DNA from: Alopecurus myosuroides
Taxonomy: Eukaryota > Streptophyta > Magnoliopsida > Poales > Poaceae
DNA: 64,000 nt
Reading direction: 5' to 3'
Assembly: GCA_028641055.1 (NCBI GenBank)
Contig: CM054061.1
Coordinates: forward strand, 60,828,474 to 60,892,473
Shown: positions 33,185 to 44,803 of the stretch, one piece after another
Layout: every line of letters begins with the position of its first letter
Position numbering within the stretch: position 1 is the first letter of the stretch
Translations under genes and position numbers: made by a program
Notes under the pieces: generated by a model
What the model was told of the DNA's origin: nothing
The model's database searches: none
Seen by the model: only the letters and a program-made list of their open reading frames with translations

Positions 33185-33780
33185 CCCCTAGGGTGTCCCA
33201 TGTGCCTATATGCCTCATTTTCAACATAAAAATGTATTATATATTTTCTGGAATTTTTCGAGAAACTTTATGTTCGAGGTATTTTCAGAATTTAATAATT
33301 AATTATAAACTCAGAAACCGATTATGGAATGTTGGAAAACAGAACCAAAACCAATTCTAAAGAGGTTCTAAGACATTCGAATGTGTAAATACCCAGTGAA
33401 AACCAACATAACATGGTGAAAACAAAAGTAATCACTGTGAAAACAAAAGTATGGATGGTGAAAACAAAGGTATGGATTATGAAAACATGTGTAGCATGGT
33501 GAAAACAAATACGGGCATGGTGGAAACAATGGTGTTCATAGTGAAACCATAGTGAAAACATTATTTCCTTCATTTCAAATCACTCTGTTAACAAGGTTGA
33601 TCAAGTCTTGTTACCAAAACAATTTTTATGAAGACAAACTTTGTATATCACTAAATGATTATGTTACCTCAACTTTGATAGACATAGTACCAATCATAAT
33701 TATTTTATTTTCTTTTGGTGGCTTTGGAATAGGACAATAGAATTCTCCAATCTTGATGGTCCCAATATCTTCAATTGAAT
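33185..33780 (-). other. Post-protease spacer of element C
   Basis: This is noncoding sequence between the protease remnant and the break made by F. It is homologous to 45260-45679 in E and, inverted, to 38204-38760 in D. It holds the minisatellite at 33396-33560. Reverse transcriptase would be expected here in an autonomous Athila element and is absent. Confidence 0.6.
33396..33560. repeat. Minisatellite of about eight 21-bp units in element C
   Basis: Units begin GTGAAAAC and run to about 21 bases (starts at 33396, 33416, 33437, 33458, 33480, 33499, 33520 and a degenerate last one). D has about six units (38405-38540, opposite strand) and E only two or three (45489-45535). Confidence 0.75.
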
Positions 33781-34500
33781 TTAGACCATATTTCTACGAA
33801 CCTTCTTGGGAAAATAAACAGTGTGCTCTTTATCATTGACATTGAAAGTTACTTTTCCTTGATTCCAATCAATAACAGCCCCTGAAGTGTTAAGAAAAGG
33901 TCTCCCAAGAATGATAGACATATTATCATCTTCAGGCATTTCGAACACAACAAAGTCAGTTAATATCAAACAGTTATTAGCCACTTGAACAGGAACATTC
34001 TCACATATACCAACAGAAATAACAGTAGATTTATCAGCCATTTGCAAGGATATATCAGTGTGTATCAAATTTTCCAAAGAGAGTCTCTTATTAAGAGAAA
34101 AAGTCATAACACTAACTCCTGCTACCAAGTCACATAGAGCAGTTCTAACATAATTATTTTTAATGGAACATGGAATAGTGGGTATACCAGGACCTCCAAG
34201 CTTCTTTTGGACCTTACCATTAAAAAATTAATTAGCAAACATAGTGGAAATTTCCTCGTTAGGAATCTTCCTTTTGTTAGAGACAATATATTTCATCTAT
34301 TTCGAATAAGGAGGCAGTTTAATAGCATCAGTCAAAGTAATTTGCAAAAGCAAAGGTTTCATCCACTCACAATATTTGTTATAATGTTCTTCTTCCATTG
34401 ATTTATGTTTCTTATTAGGAAAAGGCATTGGTTTTTGTACCCAAGGTTCTCTTTCTTTACCATGTTTATTAGTAATGAAAGTCTCCTTAGCGTACATTGC
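33781..34500 (-). pseudogene. Athila-type protease remnant of element C
   Basis: The frame at 34128-33781 contains GVSVM, ISLQMADKS, GICENVPVQVANN and IILGRPFLN, matching D and E. The active-site loop, DLGAG in D and E, reads DLVAG here, so the catalytic Gly is replaced by Val. The upstream part (to about 34500) is frameshifted. The protease would mature Gag and Pol; this copy is dead. Confidence 0.75.
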
Positions 34501-36290
34501 AGTTTTAATTTGCTTATCAGGTTAAACTTCAGTTTCTTCTTTATTACAAGCATCACTTTTATCATTAACACTTTTAGTTTCAGCATCATAAATAGATATA
34601 TTATTAGGATCTTTAACAAATTCAAAAGAATCTACAACAGTTTTATGTTTGTTCTTCTTTTTCTTAGAAGAAGTACTATTGTTTTTAGGTTGTTGAGGAT
34701 CTTGTTCAATTCTTTTAGGTTGACCATCATGATACAAGGGATCCTGAGTAGAAACACCTCTTCTAGTAATTATTTCATAAATATGTTGTTCTCTAGAAGC
34801 ATTAGCTAGCAAATCTTTTTGCACTTTAGTAAGTTGATCAATTTGAGTTTGAACCATATGAAAATGTTTAACAAGCATTTTTAACATCATTAGAGGTTCT
34901 CTCAATAATACCATGCAAATTATCAATAGCTCTAGAGTTTTCCATTAGATGATTCTGCATTCTCATATTAAAATTATGTTGCTTAACAACATAATTATCA
35001 AATTCATCTAAGCATTGATCAAGTGGTTTAGAATAGGGAATATCTCTATTATAAAAAATACTGGAGTGAGTGTACCTCAACTATGGATGGGAGAGGAATT
35101 GGCTTACATAATTCTTCTATAGGTGGTTAATTCTTCACATCTTCATATTTAATACCCCTCTCTTTAAGAGATTTCTTGGCTTCCCTCATCATTTCATCAT
35201 TTAATTCAATCATTCCCCTCTTCTTGGGTGTTGGTGTAGGCTAAGGTATAGTCCAATCATCATGATTCTTGCTTACAAATAATTCCTCGGCTTCTTCTAG
35301 AGTTCTTTTCCTAAAAACACAACCAACACAACTATCCATGTATGTCTTAGATTCAACAGTTAGTCCATTATAAAATATGTCTAGGAACTCGTTTTTAGGT
35401 AACGGGTTTCCAGGGCTATCTCTTATTTAAAAAACAAAACCTTGACCAAGATTCAGGCAATTTTTCTTCTTCAATTTGTTTAAAATTAAAGATTCTTTGC
35501 AAAACAGCATGTTGAGCACTAGCAGGAAAATATTTCTGAAAGAAAGCATAGCCAAACCAATAGGACTAGTAATAGATCCAGGTGTCAAATTGTCGAACAA
35601 ATTTTTAGCTTCATCTTTCAATGAGGAAGGACAAAAATTAGCAACAAAATAAGTGTGTTTCTTAATATCATCAGAAAATAAACTACTCAAAGATGAGAGT
35701 TCATTCATATGTTCCATAGCACTTCCATTTTCAGTACCAAAAAAAAGTTCTTTCTCAACCATACATATGTAAGATAAATCTAGAGAGAAATCATAATCCT
35801 TGTCTTTAATGTATATGGGAGATGTAGCAAATCTAGCATCAGGAAGAGATTTATATTTAACAGCATGTATTGCAAGAATACTCTTAAGAGCACTTGCACT
35901 TGTGGTAGCTTGAACTTCTTCAATAAAGTCATCATTAAGTTCAATGTAGGTTTCATCAAGATCATCACTAGACTCAGGTGAATTACATGTATATTAGCAT
36001 TTTCAACGGGAATTTCAGTGTTTTCAATTTGTTTAGTTTTAGCATTTGTAGCATCTAGGAAAGGACCTAGTGAACTAGTATCATCAAGCACAGTAGAAGC
36101 ATCATCAAAAGTAGCAGAAGCATTTTCAGACTCAGCAGAAGTAACAGTGTGTGTAGCATGTGGTGGAGTAAGAAGCTTACTCATTACATATGGTGAATCA
36201 AGAGCAACAGAGGTGTTCAGAGTTGTACCTCTCCTTGTAGTGGATGGTAATATGGGGACCTTCCCATCACATTTTTTCCCATGATGAAAG
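34501..36290 (-). pseudogene. Athila-type gag remnant of element C
   Basis: Several overlapping frames on the minus strand match the E gag: VPILPSTTRRGTTLN near the start, a Ser/Asp/Glu-rich region, MNELSSLSSLFSDD, KDEAKNLFDNL, a Gln-rich VKHFHMVQTQIDQL coiled-coil-like segment, and a Lys-rich stretch. Frameshifts and stops break it at least five times. Gag would form the virus-like particle. Confidence 0.75.
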
Positions 36291-36342
36291 CTTGAAGGGA
36301 ACAATATCACATGAAAGTGAGCAAATAAATAAAGCTATTCTG

Positions 36343-36358
36343 CCCGGCAACGGCGCCA
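36343..36358 (-). promoter_or_regulatory. tRNA-Asp-type primer-binding site of element C
   Basis: The minus strand reads TGGCGCCGTTGCCGGG, complementary in form to the 3' end of plant tRNA-Asp, 11 bases after the LTR end. Confidence 0.8.
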
Positions 36359-36369
36359 GAAAATAGTCT

Positions 36370-37774
36370 TGATGACCCACAAGTATAGGAGATCGTAACA
36401 GTCTTCGAGGGAAGTAAAACCCAAATTTATTGATTCGACACAAAGGGAGCCAAAGAATATTTATAAGCCTTAACATATGAGTTGTTAATTCAGCTGCACC
36501 TGAAAGTAGACTTGCTCTCAACAATTTATCAGTGGTAAGAGTTTTATAACAGCGGCAGTAGTAAAATAACAGCAGGAGTAACAACAGTAGCAATCGTGGA
36601 AACAACAGTAGCAATTGTCAAAACAGCAGGATTAAAGTACCGTATGCATAGGGAATGGATGAACGGGCGTTGCATGGATAAGATAGTTCATGTAATAATA
36701 ATAATGTGGGCATTGCAGATAGATAGTAGTAAATCATCCAAGTTCTAGGCAAACCATAGGCATGTGTTCCAATTTAGTCGTACGTGCTCACAATGAGAAA
36801 CTTGCACAACATCTTTTGTCCTACCAGCCCGTTTGTAACGGGGCCTCAAGGGAAACTACTGGTAATTAAGGTTCTCCTTTTAATAAAGCACCGGAGCAAA
36901 GCATTAACACTCCCTGAACACATGCGATCCTCGCATCGCAGCCATCCCCTCTGGTTGTCCCAATTGATGTCACTTTGGGGCCTCGGGTTCCTGACAACGA
37001 CATGTGTAAACAACTTGCAGATATAATCAAGGAACATAATTATACTCATGAAACAATAAAATGTTCATGTCTGATATCATGGCACTCGGGCCCTAGTGAC
37101 AAGCATTAAGCATAACAAGTTACAACAACAATATAAAGCACTAACAACGGATACTAGGCACTATGACCTAACAATCTGGCAATATTACATGATCGATCTC
37201 ATCCAATCCCTACCATCCTCTCATCCTACATCGGGTATTACTCACACATGGACGGGGGAATCATGGATGGTTGATGGAGAAGTGGTGGCGGTGACAATGG
37301 CGATGATCTCCTTTAAACCCCCCATCCCGACAGGGTGCCAGAACAGGAACTTTTGATCCCCGAATTGGGTTTTGAGGTTGCGGCGGCGCTCGGGTGTGTT
37401 TCTCTAGAATATGACAAACTCCCTAGTGTTTTAAGGTTATGGGGCATAAATAGTCGAAAGGGTAGCTCGAGGGGGTGCCTAGGGCCACCACACCACCTGG
37501 CGGCGTGGCCTAGGGGGCGCACAGCCATGGTGTGGGCCCCTCCTTATCCCCCTGTAGGTCTCCTTCTGGCTCCGGGGGTCTTCGGGTGAAACAAGGTCAT
37601 TGGGATCTTTTTGGGGTAATTTCCCGAAAGTTGATTTTTCTGGACAAAAACGAGACACAAGGGTAATTCTGCTGAAAATAGCGTTAGTGTGTGTTAGTTG
37701 CATCCAAACCTCACGAGTTTAGAGGAAAACAATAGAAAAAGTGTTCGGAAAAGGTGATACATTCTGGACGTATC
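36370..37774 (-). repeat. 5' LTR of element C
   Basis: A 1,405-bp LTR from TGATGACCC to ...CGTATCA; the left edge faces the primer-binding site. It is about 90% like 12209-13618 over the part compared. The right edge is inserted in the protease region of D. Confidence 0.85.
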
Positions 37775-37777
37775 AGT

Positions 37778-38203
37778 GTACCCACTATTCCATGCTCCAT
37801 TAAAAATAATTATGTTAGAACTGCTTCATGTGATTTGGGAGCAGGAGTTAGTGTTATGCCTTTCTTTCTTTATAAGAGACTCCATCTTGAAAAATGGATA
37901 TCAATTGATATATCCTTGCAAATGGCTGACAAATCTACTGCTATTCCTGTTGGTATATGTGAGAATGTTCCTGTTCAAGTGGCTAATAACTGTTTGATAT
38001 CAACTGAGTTTGTTGTGTTGGAAATGCCTAAAGATGATAATATGTCTATTATTCTTGGGAGACCTTTTCTTAACACTGCAAAGGTTGTTAATGATTGCAA
38101 CCAAGGAAAAGTAACATTTAATGTTAATGACAAAGAGCACACGGTTTATTTACCCAACAAGATTGATAAGAAATATGTTCTAAATTCAATTGAAAAACAT
38201 TGA
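37778..38203 (+). pseudogene. Athila-type protease fragment of element D
   Basis: The frame is open for about 140 codons and reads VPTIPCSIKNNYVRTASC, DLGAGVSVMP (the DLGA active-site form usual for Athila proteases), SLQMADKSTAIPVGICENVP and IILGRPFLNT. It ends at a stop at 38203, with nothing resembling reverse transcriptase after it. The N-terminal part is lost at the junction with C. Confidence 0.75.
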
Positions 38204-38404
38204 GACCATCAAGATTGGAGAATTCTATTGTCATATTCCAATGACACAGAAATAATATGAAATTGTCATGATTCGGACTATGTCTATCAAAGTTTAGGTA
38301 ACATAACCATTTAGTGAAATGCAAAGTTTTGCTTCATGTAAAATCGTTTTGGTAACAAGACTTGATCAACCTTGTTAACAAAGTGATTTTGAATGAACAA
38401 AATG

Positions 38405-38540
38405 ATGGTTTCATTATGTTTTCACCATGTTTACTTTTGTTTTCACTATGTTTTCACCATGTTTACTTTTGTTACTCATTTTTCACCATCCCCAATTATG
38501 TTTTCACTACTTTCTCCTATGTTTCCACTGGTTATTTGCA
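38405..38540. repeat. Minisatellite in element D
   Basis: About six degenerate units of GTTTTCAC(C/T)ATGTTTACTTTT type occur, the complement of the GTGAAAAC units in C and E, at the equivalent place after protease. Confidence 0.65.
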
Positions 38541-39191
38541 TATTAGAGTGTTTTAGAACTTATGTAGATATTGTTTTGGTATTGTTTTCCATCGTTCCAC
38601 GATCGATTTCCTAAATTACAATCATTAATCAAATTATGGAAATTCCTCGAAAATAAGGTTTTTCTAAAAATTCCAGAAATTTATATTAAATTTATACGCT
38701 AAAAATGGCGTAGAGAGGCACCTGGGGCAACCGAGGGGGACCCACCATGCCACCACACCATATGGTGGCGCGGGTACCCCCCAGGCCAGACCAGGACATG
38801 GTGTGGGCCACCTGGCCCTCCACTTACTCCTCCTCCTGCCACATCTCTCTCTATCCCGACCAAACAACAAACCATTGTTTAAACCCGTGTTCTTGTTGTT
38901 CTTCCTAGCGATTTTTCATCTCCTTGATCAGGCCATCTTTGCTGCTGAAATTTGGAGCATTTGTTCTCTGGTGTGGGACTATTCTGATTATCCAAGTAGA
39001 ATTTTCTTTAGTGGAGTATTTCTTGAGTATTTTGGCACTATAGGGGACATGTTATGTGAGTTTGCATGCTTGTTCTTTGTGTAAATACATTAGTTTTGAT
39101 GCATGTATATCCCACTTACAAGTCTCTATAGTAGTTTCTTTCATATAGTTACTCTAAAATCATTTTATGAGATGTGTTAAAAATTTCAGAA
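38541..39191 (+). other. Spacer/leader before third ORF of element D
   Basis: The sequence is noncoding. It contains a GC-rich part (38700-38860) and a leader-like part ending TTTCAG at 39184-39189, at the site where C and E have a similar acceptor-like sequence. Confidence 0.5.
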
Positions 39192-40227
39192 AGGGAAGGG
39201 AATGTACACCAACTTGACCAACATGAATTGGAAGTTTATGAAGTCATGAGAGTCCACCCTGAAGAGGGTGTAGTCCCTTCTATCTATCCATGCTATGAAA
39301 TCATGAATGTTGCAGGGATTCTCCAGGATTTCTAAACTCTAATCTCTAATGCAGGGTTGGAATATTTTGTTGATGGTGAACCTAGCCAATTTGTAAAACT
39401 AACTATGTCTATGGTGCAGGATTTTAGTTTGAGCTGGTTCTTTACTAACCCCATGGTTCACTATAAAATTTACAATAAAACTGTCAACTTGCCCTTTGAT
39501 GATTTTTGTGCAGCCATTAAGGTGCCTCAGTAGGGATCGCGTGAGAAGATAAGAGGACAGACTAAGCCACAAATGGACTTGTATAAATAAATTTTCGAAG
39601 GGAGAAGCTTCTCGGACGAGAGTGGTAAAATTCAAAATATTCAATTCCCATCTATTCGATATTTTTTCTATTTCATTGCCAAGTGGGTTCTAGCTCGGAA
39701 GACATCAAAAAAATCTGCTTATGACTTAGCTTTCATCACATCTACCTTGAAACGAGATAGGACTTATAATTTTGGTCCTTTGATACCTTTCCATCTTGCT
39801 GCTAACCGCGAGAAAGGGGGATTTGTGGAGGTCTCATAGCCTATCGTTTATTAGCTTTGCATGGTGTGGTACCGCACCATTTAGACTTTTAGTTTCCCAT
39901 CGAGAGGCTTGATAATAGTTCCATGATAAAACATCAATTTGGTTCTACTTGGGATGTCTTGAATAACTTATCTTATGAAATACCCTTTTCCAAGAAATCA
40001 GGGTGGAGAGTAGCTAAGTTTGATCGATTAGTACATTTGTGCGCACCTCTTTTTTTAACCTTAATGTCACGGAAGGATGGTCACTCTCAGAGAGTGAACT
40101 TGATGCATACATAGAGGATCATCTCCAGCATGTAGATGACGTTGGAGAGGGGGCCGAAGATAATTTCGTCCAGCCCTCCGACACTATGAGTTTCCTTACA
40201 AGTAGTCTAATTATGGTTATGGGCCTT
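39192..40227 (+). pseudogene. Third ORF of element D, first part
   Basis: It is homologous to the E copy (FPSIYPC, MVQDF, NPMVHYKIYNK, LPFDDFCAAIKVP). The start ATG of C and E is AGG here (39192-39194). A TAG follows the VPQ codons at 39531-39533, exactly as in C, and other stops and frameshifts occur (after IAKW-like and REKGG). Element E interrupts it near the 3' end; the remainder is at 49813-49903. Confidence 0.7.
40223..40227. repeat. Target site duplication GCCTT of element E, left copy
   Basis: GCCTT directly precedes E and recurs at 49813-49817. Joining the two sides gives a continuous third-ORF tail in D. Confidence 0.95.
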
Positions 40228-41633
40228 TGATGACCAACAAGTATAGGGGATCGCAACAGTCTTCAAGGGAAGTAAAAAAAAACCAAATTTATTGATTCGA
40301 CACAAATGGAGTCAAAGAATATTTGTGAGCCTTAACAAGTGAGTTGTCAATTCACTTGCACCTAAAAGTGGACTTGTTCACAGTGGTTTATCAGTAGTAA
40401 CAGTTTCATAGTAGCAGCAGTAGTGAAATAACAACAGTAGTAGTATGAAAACAGCAGCAGTGGTGATTGAAGTAAACAGTGGAATTAAATAGAGTAGACA
40501 TAGGGATGGATGAACGGGCGTTGAATGGATAAGAAAGTTCAAATAATGAACATGTCACGGGCATTGCAGATAAACAAGATAAAGCATCCAGGTACTAAGT
40601 AACCATAGGCATGTATCCGTAAATAGTCGTACGTGCTCGTAATGAGAACTTGCACAACATCTTTTGTCCTACCAGCCCGTGTCAGCGGAGCCTCAAGGGA
40701 ATTACTGGTAATTAAGGTGTTCCTTTTAATAGAACACCGGAGCAAAGCATTAACACTCCGTGAACACATGTGATCCTCACATCACAGCCATCCCCTCCGG
40801 TTGTCCCAATTTCTGTCACTTCGGGGCCTCGTGTTCTAGACAACGATATGTGTAAACAACTTGCAGGTATGATCAAGAAACAATAATTATCATCGTGATT
40901 CAATAACATGTTCAGATCTGAGATCATGGCACTCGGGCCCAAAGTGGCAAGCATTAAGCATAACAAGTTGCAACAATGTCAATACTCAATAGCACTAATA
41001 GAGGATACTAGGCACTATGCCCTAACAATCACGACATTATTACATGAACAAACTCATCCAATCCCTACCATCCCCGTCAGCCTACAGAGGGGAATTACTC
41101 ACACATGGATGGGGAAACATGGATGGTCGATGGAGAGGCGTTGGTGATGACGGTGGCGATGATCTCCTCCACTTCCCGTCCCGGCAGGGCGCCAGAACAG
41201 GAACTTCTGATCCCCGAGTAGAGGTTCGGGACGGCGGCGGCGCTCTGTTGTGTTTCTGTGGAATATGACGAACCCCCTCGCGTTTTAGGGTTGAAGGATA
41301 TTTGTAGTCGAAAGAGGAGTCCGAGGGGGCTGTGGGTTGCCCACACCATAGGCTGGCGCGTCCTAGGGGGGACCCGCGCCAGGGGGTGGTGTGGCCACCC
41401 TGTGGCTCTTTTCCTGGCCCCCTTCTGGCTCCTGGTGTCTTCCGGGGTGAAAACATCAATGGGGTCTTTTCTGGGCAATTTCCCGAAAGTTGATTTTTCT
41501 GCACAAAAACAAGACACCAAGGTAATTCTACTGAAACAACGTTACTCCGTCTTAATTGCATCCAAAACACACAAGTTTAGAGGAAAACAATCAGAAAAGT
41601 GTTCGGAAAAGGAGATACGTTTTCGACGTATCA
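40228..41633 (-). repeat. 3' LTR of element E
   Basis: A 1,406-bp LTR from TGATGACCA to ...CGTATCA; the right edge abuts the purine tract. Confidence 0.88.
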
Positions 41634-41650
41634 ACTCCCCCCAAGCTTAG
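41634..41650 (-). promoter_or_regulatory. Polypurine tract of element E
   Basis: The minus strand reads AGCTTGGGGGGAGT before the LTR, longer in G than in C. Confidence 0.75.
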
Positions 41651-43681
41651 CTTATTGCTTGTCCTCAAGCAATTCAGTGACAACTGAGTGCGATAAAAGA
41701 CTTTTACGAACACATTTGTTTCATATGATTTAAATATACTCACTATATGATCAGATACTTAGTTATGCTCGATACATGCAAGATACTGTCACTTAATAGC
41801 TATGCAAACCATGAAGAGATAACAACATATTAATAATAAACAACATGAAGCATAACTATTTGCAAGATTGAAGTATTCATAATAGGATTTGATAAAGTGG
41901 TATCTCGCTTGACCTTAAGTGTGGGGCATAACATAAATGCCAGGGCACCTCTGAAGTTCAAGGGAAGACTAGAAGTAAAGATATCAAAGATGCAAGTATC
42001 AAGAATATACCACAATCAACCCTGCTTTGGGACAAACATATTACACTAAGAATGATAACTATGCTCTCAAGAAAGTACTCAAAGAATTTGGCAGAGACTC
42101 AACATAAAAGTAAAAGAAAGGCCCTTCGTAGAGGGAAGCATGGATCACTCATGTGCTAGAGATTTTTATTTTGTTAAACAGAGATATTGAAAACATTTTT
42201 AAGAGTGGTGTATGCCTATGTTAACGAATGGTAAACAGACAATACAATACGTCACAAGTCAACTGGATTCACAAGAGAGGCTCCCATGGCGAAGGACGCA
42301 GCTGGTGTAGAAGGTCATCCCTCTTTCTCTTTTGTTTACACAATTATGCTTTGACTGATAAATCAGGGGAAAGAATAGTGAAGAGAACTTGTTTGTATTA
42401 ATTTGGGGCTGGGCACCCCGCTGCCAGCTCTTCTATCATTTGGATAAGCGGATGAAGCCACTAGTCCAGGGTGTGAAATCCAATCAACGAGTGAGATAAA
42501 GATTCTCTATTTACGTCCTCATGAGCTAAAACAGTGGAACAAAACAGGAGTAATTTTTTAGAAGGTTTTAAAGGTAGCACATGAGCAATTTACTTTGGAG
42601 TGGCAGTTAAATACCACATATAGGTAGGTATGGTGGACACATTTGCCAAACTTTGGTTTTAAGGGATTTGGATGCACGAGTAGAGCTCATACTCAGTACA
42701 AGTGAAGGCTAGCAATAGACAGGGAGCGACAATCAACAGAGCAACAACTATCATAATCATGTTTGCGACAAAGTAAAATTAACTGAGGCATAAAATTGAT
42801 ACTAGAACTCTGAGAAAAAATTAATCATCGAGGCTTATTGGCTTTTTGTTTTCAATCTTAGCATGCGTGAGCATGTGCCAAGTCGATTCAAATGAAACCG
42901 TAAGAGGAGGCTACCACAATGGCATACTCTTCTTATGAATAGAACAATGCGAACAAATATTTATGCGACATGTCATTTACTATTAATAAATTGGAACAAA
43001 ACATGAGAGAGCACAAACTACTAAGCAGACATTAAGTCACATATATCTTATACGAACAAACTAAGCATGCTCACATAGATGGATATATGTACAAAAATGA
43101 AAGAAAATAGAATTCATACCAGCCTCTCACCACACTTGAATTGGCGTAGATTGTCATTATTGCTCTTCACTTGCGGCTCAAATAATATATAACAAAAACC
43201 ATGCTCCAATGGAATCACGGACGACTGCTGAACTCTGCAGCAAACTTTACAAAACCAAAGAAGAACCACAAATATTTTTGGTTTTTTCAATTAAGGCACG
43301 AACAAAAAGAGAGCAAGCAAATAAAGTAAAAATATTTTTGAATTTTCAAAATGAAACAAGAACAAAGGAAAGCAAACAAAACAAAATATTTTGGGGTTTT
43401 TTGAATATTAAAGTGCAACTAAAGAATAAAGCAAACCAACTAAAGAGACAAAAAGAGAGAAACAACAGAAATATTTTTGGTCTTTTTGTGTTTTGGAAAG
43501 CGAAAACAAAATAATAAAAACAAAAGAAATGGAAGAAACGAAAACAAGCGAAAGAAACAAAAAGAAGCGAAAGAAAAGAAAACATGGATATACAAAGAAC
43601 CGACGAATCATGATATGTAAATGAGCATGATGTCGGTATACCTCCCCCCAAGCTTAGGCTTTTGGACTAAGTGGAGATCAA
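41651..43681 (-). other. 3' noncoding region of element E
   Basis: Two kilobases of AT-rich sequence are homologous to 13641-15646 (C) and, inverted, to 49904-51865 (D). A well-conserved block around 42590-42720 (with the TACTGAGTATGAGCTCTACT complement) is shared by all three. AAATATTTTTGG-like motifs recur at about 43271, 43330, 43387 and 43471. Confidence 0.65.
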
Positions 43682-44803
43682 TCATTGCGCTGAAGTATCC
43701 CCACTGTGGTGGGTCATCTCTCGCGTGGTCGTACTCGGGCGCATAAGAGGAAGATGATGCAGCTGGTGCGTAGTCATAGCCGGGGTGCTGATATGGAATT
43801 CCCGTGGTGTCGTAGGGATTGACGAAATCGCTATCGTCCCCCTCTTTGGCGTCCTCCCCTTGCTGGGGGGATGCTCAAGGTATGTGTCCATCTCACTCTC
43901 AGAAAGCTCCCATCCTTGCCTGCCACTAAGATCAAACAAGGGGTGTGCAGGCAACAGTACTTCCCTAACAGTTTTATTAAGCCTCCACCTAGATTGTTTG
44001 GAGAAATTTATTTCAATGGAAAAGTTGTGCAAATGAGCATGAGTAGAAAGAAACTTATGTTGAATCATGGAAACAAGATTAAGCCTCTCTATAGGAAATT
44101 GCACATCCATATGATGTGGCTCCGAACCATGCAAAGCAAGCAAGCGCGAGGCAATACGACCTCCAGAAACTCCGCCCTTCTCACGGTTATGTGAGAGACG
44201 GTAAGCAATCAAATAGCTAAGGTTATAAGACCTATCACCTTTTAAAGCAGCTGCAATAAATGCCAAATCACAAACAGATAGCTTATTGGCATTCTTTCTA
44301 GCTAACACACATTTAGAAATAAAATTAGCAAAATATCGAATGCTAGGGAATTGAATTTCTCGAATTTTACCACAGTCTCCTGTGAAGCTCCTGCCTTGGC
44401 AAAACTCTTCATACAAATCCAACAGTGGTTTGGGCTGCCCACTTATCTTCTCATTAGAACCCCACTCTGGTACCTTAATAGCGGCATAGAAAACACTAAA
44501 AGGCCGGCTCACAGCTTTATTATAAATTTTATAGTGGACCATTGGGTTAGTTGAGGACAACTTGAAACGAAAATCCTGCACCACAGACATAGTTAGTTTC
44601 GCATATTGGATGGGCTCATCCTCAATGAAATGGTTCAAGCTCGCATTCTGCACAAGGGTGTTGAAATCCTGCAGAATTCCTGTAATTTGCATAAATTCCC
44701 GACATGGATAAATCGATGGGAACACCCTCTCTTCGCAGTGCACGAGCATGACCTCATCCAACTCCAACTCATGCTGGTTTAGTTGATAAGCATTGTGCTC
44801 CAT
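43682..44803 (-). CDS. Third ORF of element E (env-position protein), nearly intact
   Basis: The frame of 373 codons starts MEHNAYQLNQHELELDEVM, with a TTTTTTTAG acceptor-like site four bases upstream. Conserved blocks are FPSIYPCREFM, LTMSVVQDF, NPMVHYKIYNK, EEFCQGRSF, FPSIRYF, NREKGG, RLLALHG and LSESEMDTYLE. No signal peptide or membrane segment is obvious. The last 45 or so codons are out of frame: a run of six C near 43867-43872 appears to carry one extra base, and the alternative frame restores the Tyr/Asp-rich tail seen in C and D. By position it corresponds to the extra ORF of Athila elements, and by appearance to the 'putative plant transposon protein' domain. Its role is unknown. 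Confidence 0.65.
   Translation of the reverse strand: MEHNAYQLNQHELELDEVMLVHCEERVFPSIYPCREFMQITGILQDFNTLVQNASLNHFIEDEPIQYAKLTMSVVQDFRFKLSSTNPMVHYKIYNKAVSRPFSVFYAAIKVPEWGSNEKISGQPKPLLDLYEEFCQGRSFTGDCGKIREIQFPSIRYFANFISKCVLARKNANKLSVCDLAFIAAALKGDRSYNLSYLIAYRLSHNREKGGVSGGRIASRLLALHGSEPHHMDVQFPIERLNLVSMIQHKFLSTHAHLHNFSIEINFSKQSRWRLNKTVREVLLPAHPLFDLSGRQGWELSESEMDTYLEHPPSKGRTPKRGTIAISSIPTTPREFHISTPAMTTHQLHHLPLMRPSTTTREMTHHSGDTSAQ

Larger units (their letters stand above)
12209..37774 (-). mobile_element. Athila-like non-autonomous Gypsy element C, split by element F
   Basis: In minus orientation the 5' LTR is 36370-37774, a tRNA-Asp-type primer-binding site lies at 36343-36358, a broken gag and protease run from about 36290 to 33781, a third ORF from 16774 to 15647, and a purine tract and the 3' LTR (12209-13618) follow. 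Element F occupies 17211-33179 between the protease and the third ORF. No reverse transcriptase, RNase H or integrase is present between protease and third ORF. The two LTRs differ at about one base in ten over their outer 380 bases. The flanks do not form a target duplication: the left flank (CATGC) is in the outer LTR and the right flank (GTGTA) is in element D. The two halves may therefore come from two related insertions joined by recombination. Confidence 0.8.

Noticed and set aside
33396..33560. Regular 21-bp repeats as a CRISPR-like array.
   Set aside because: Units are directly tandem without unique spacers, in a plant retrotransposon.
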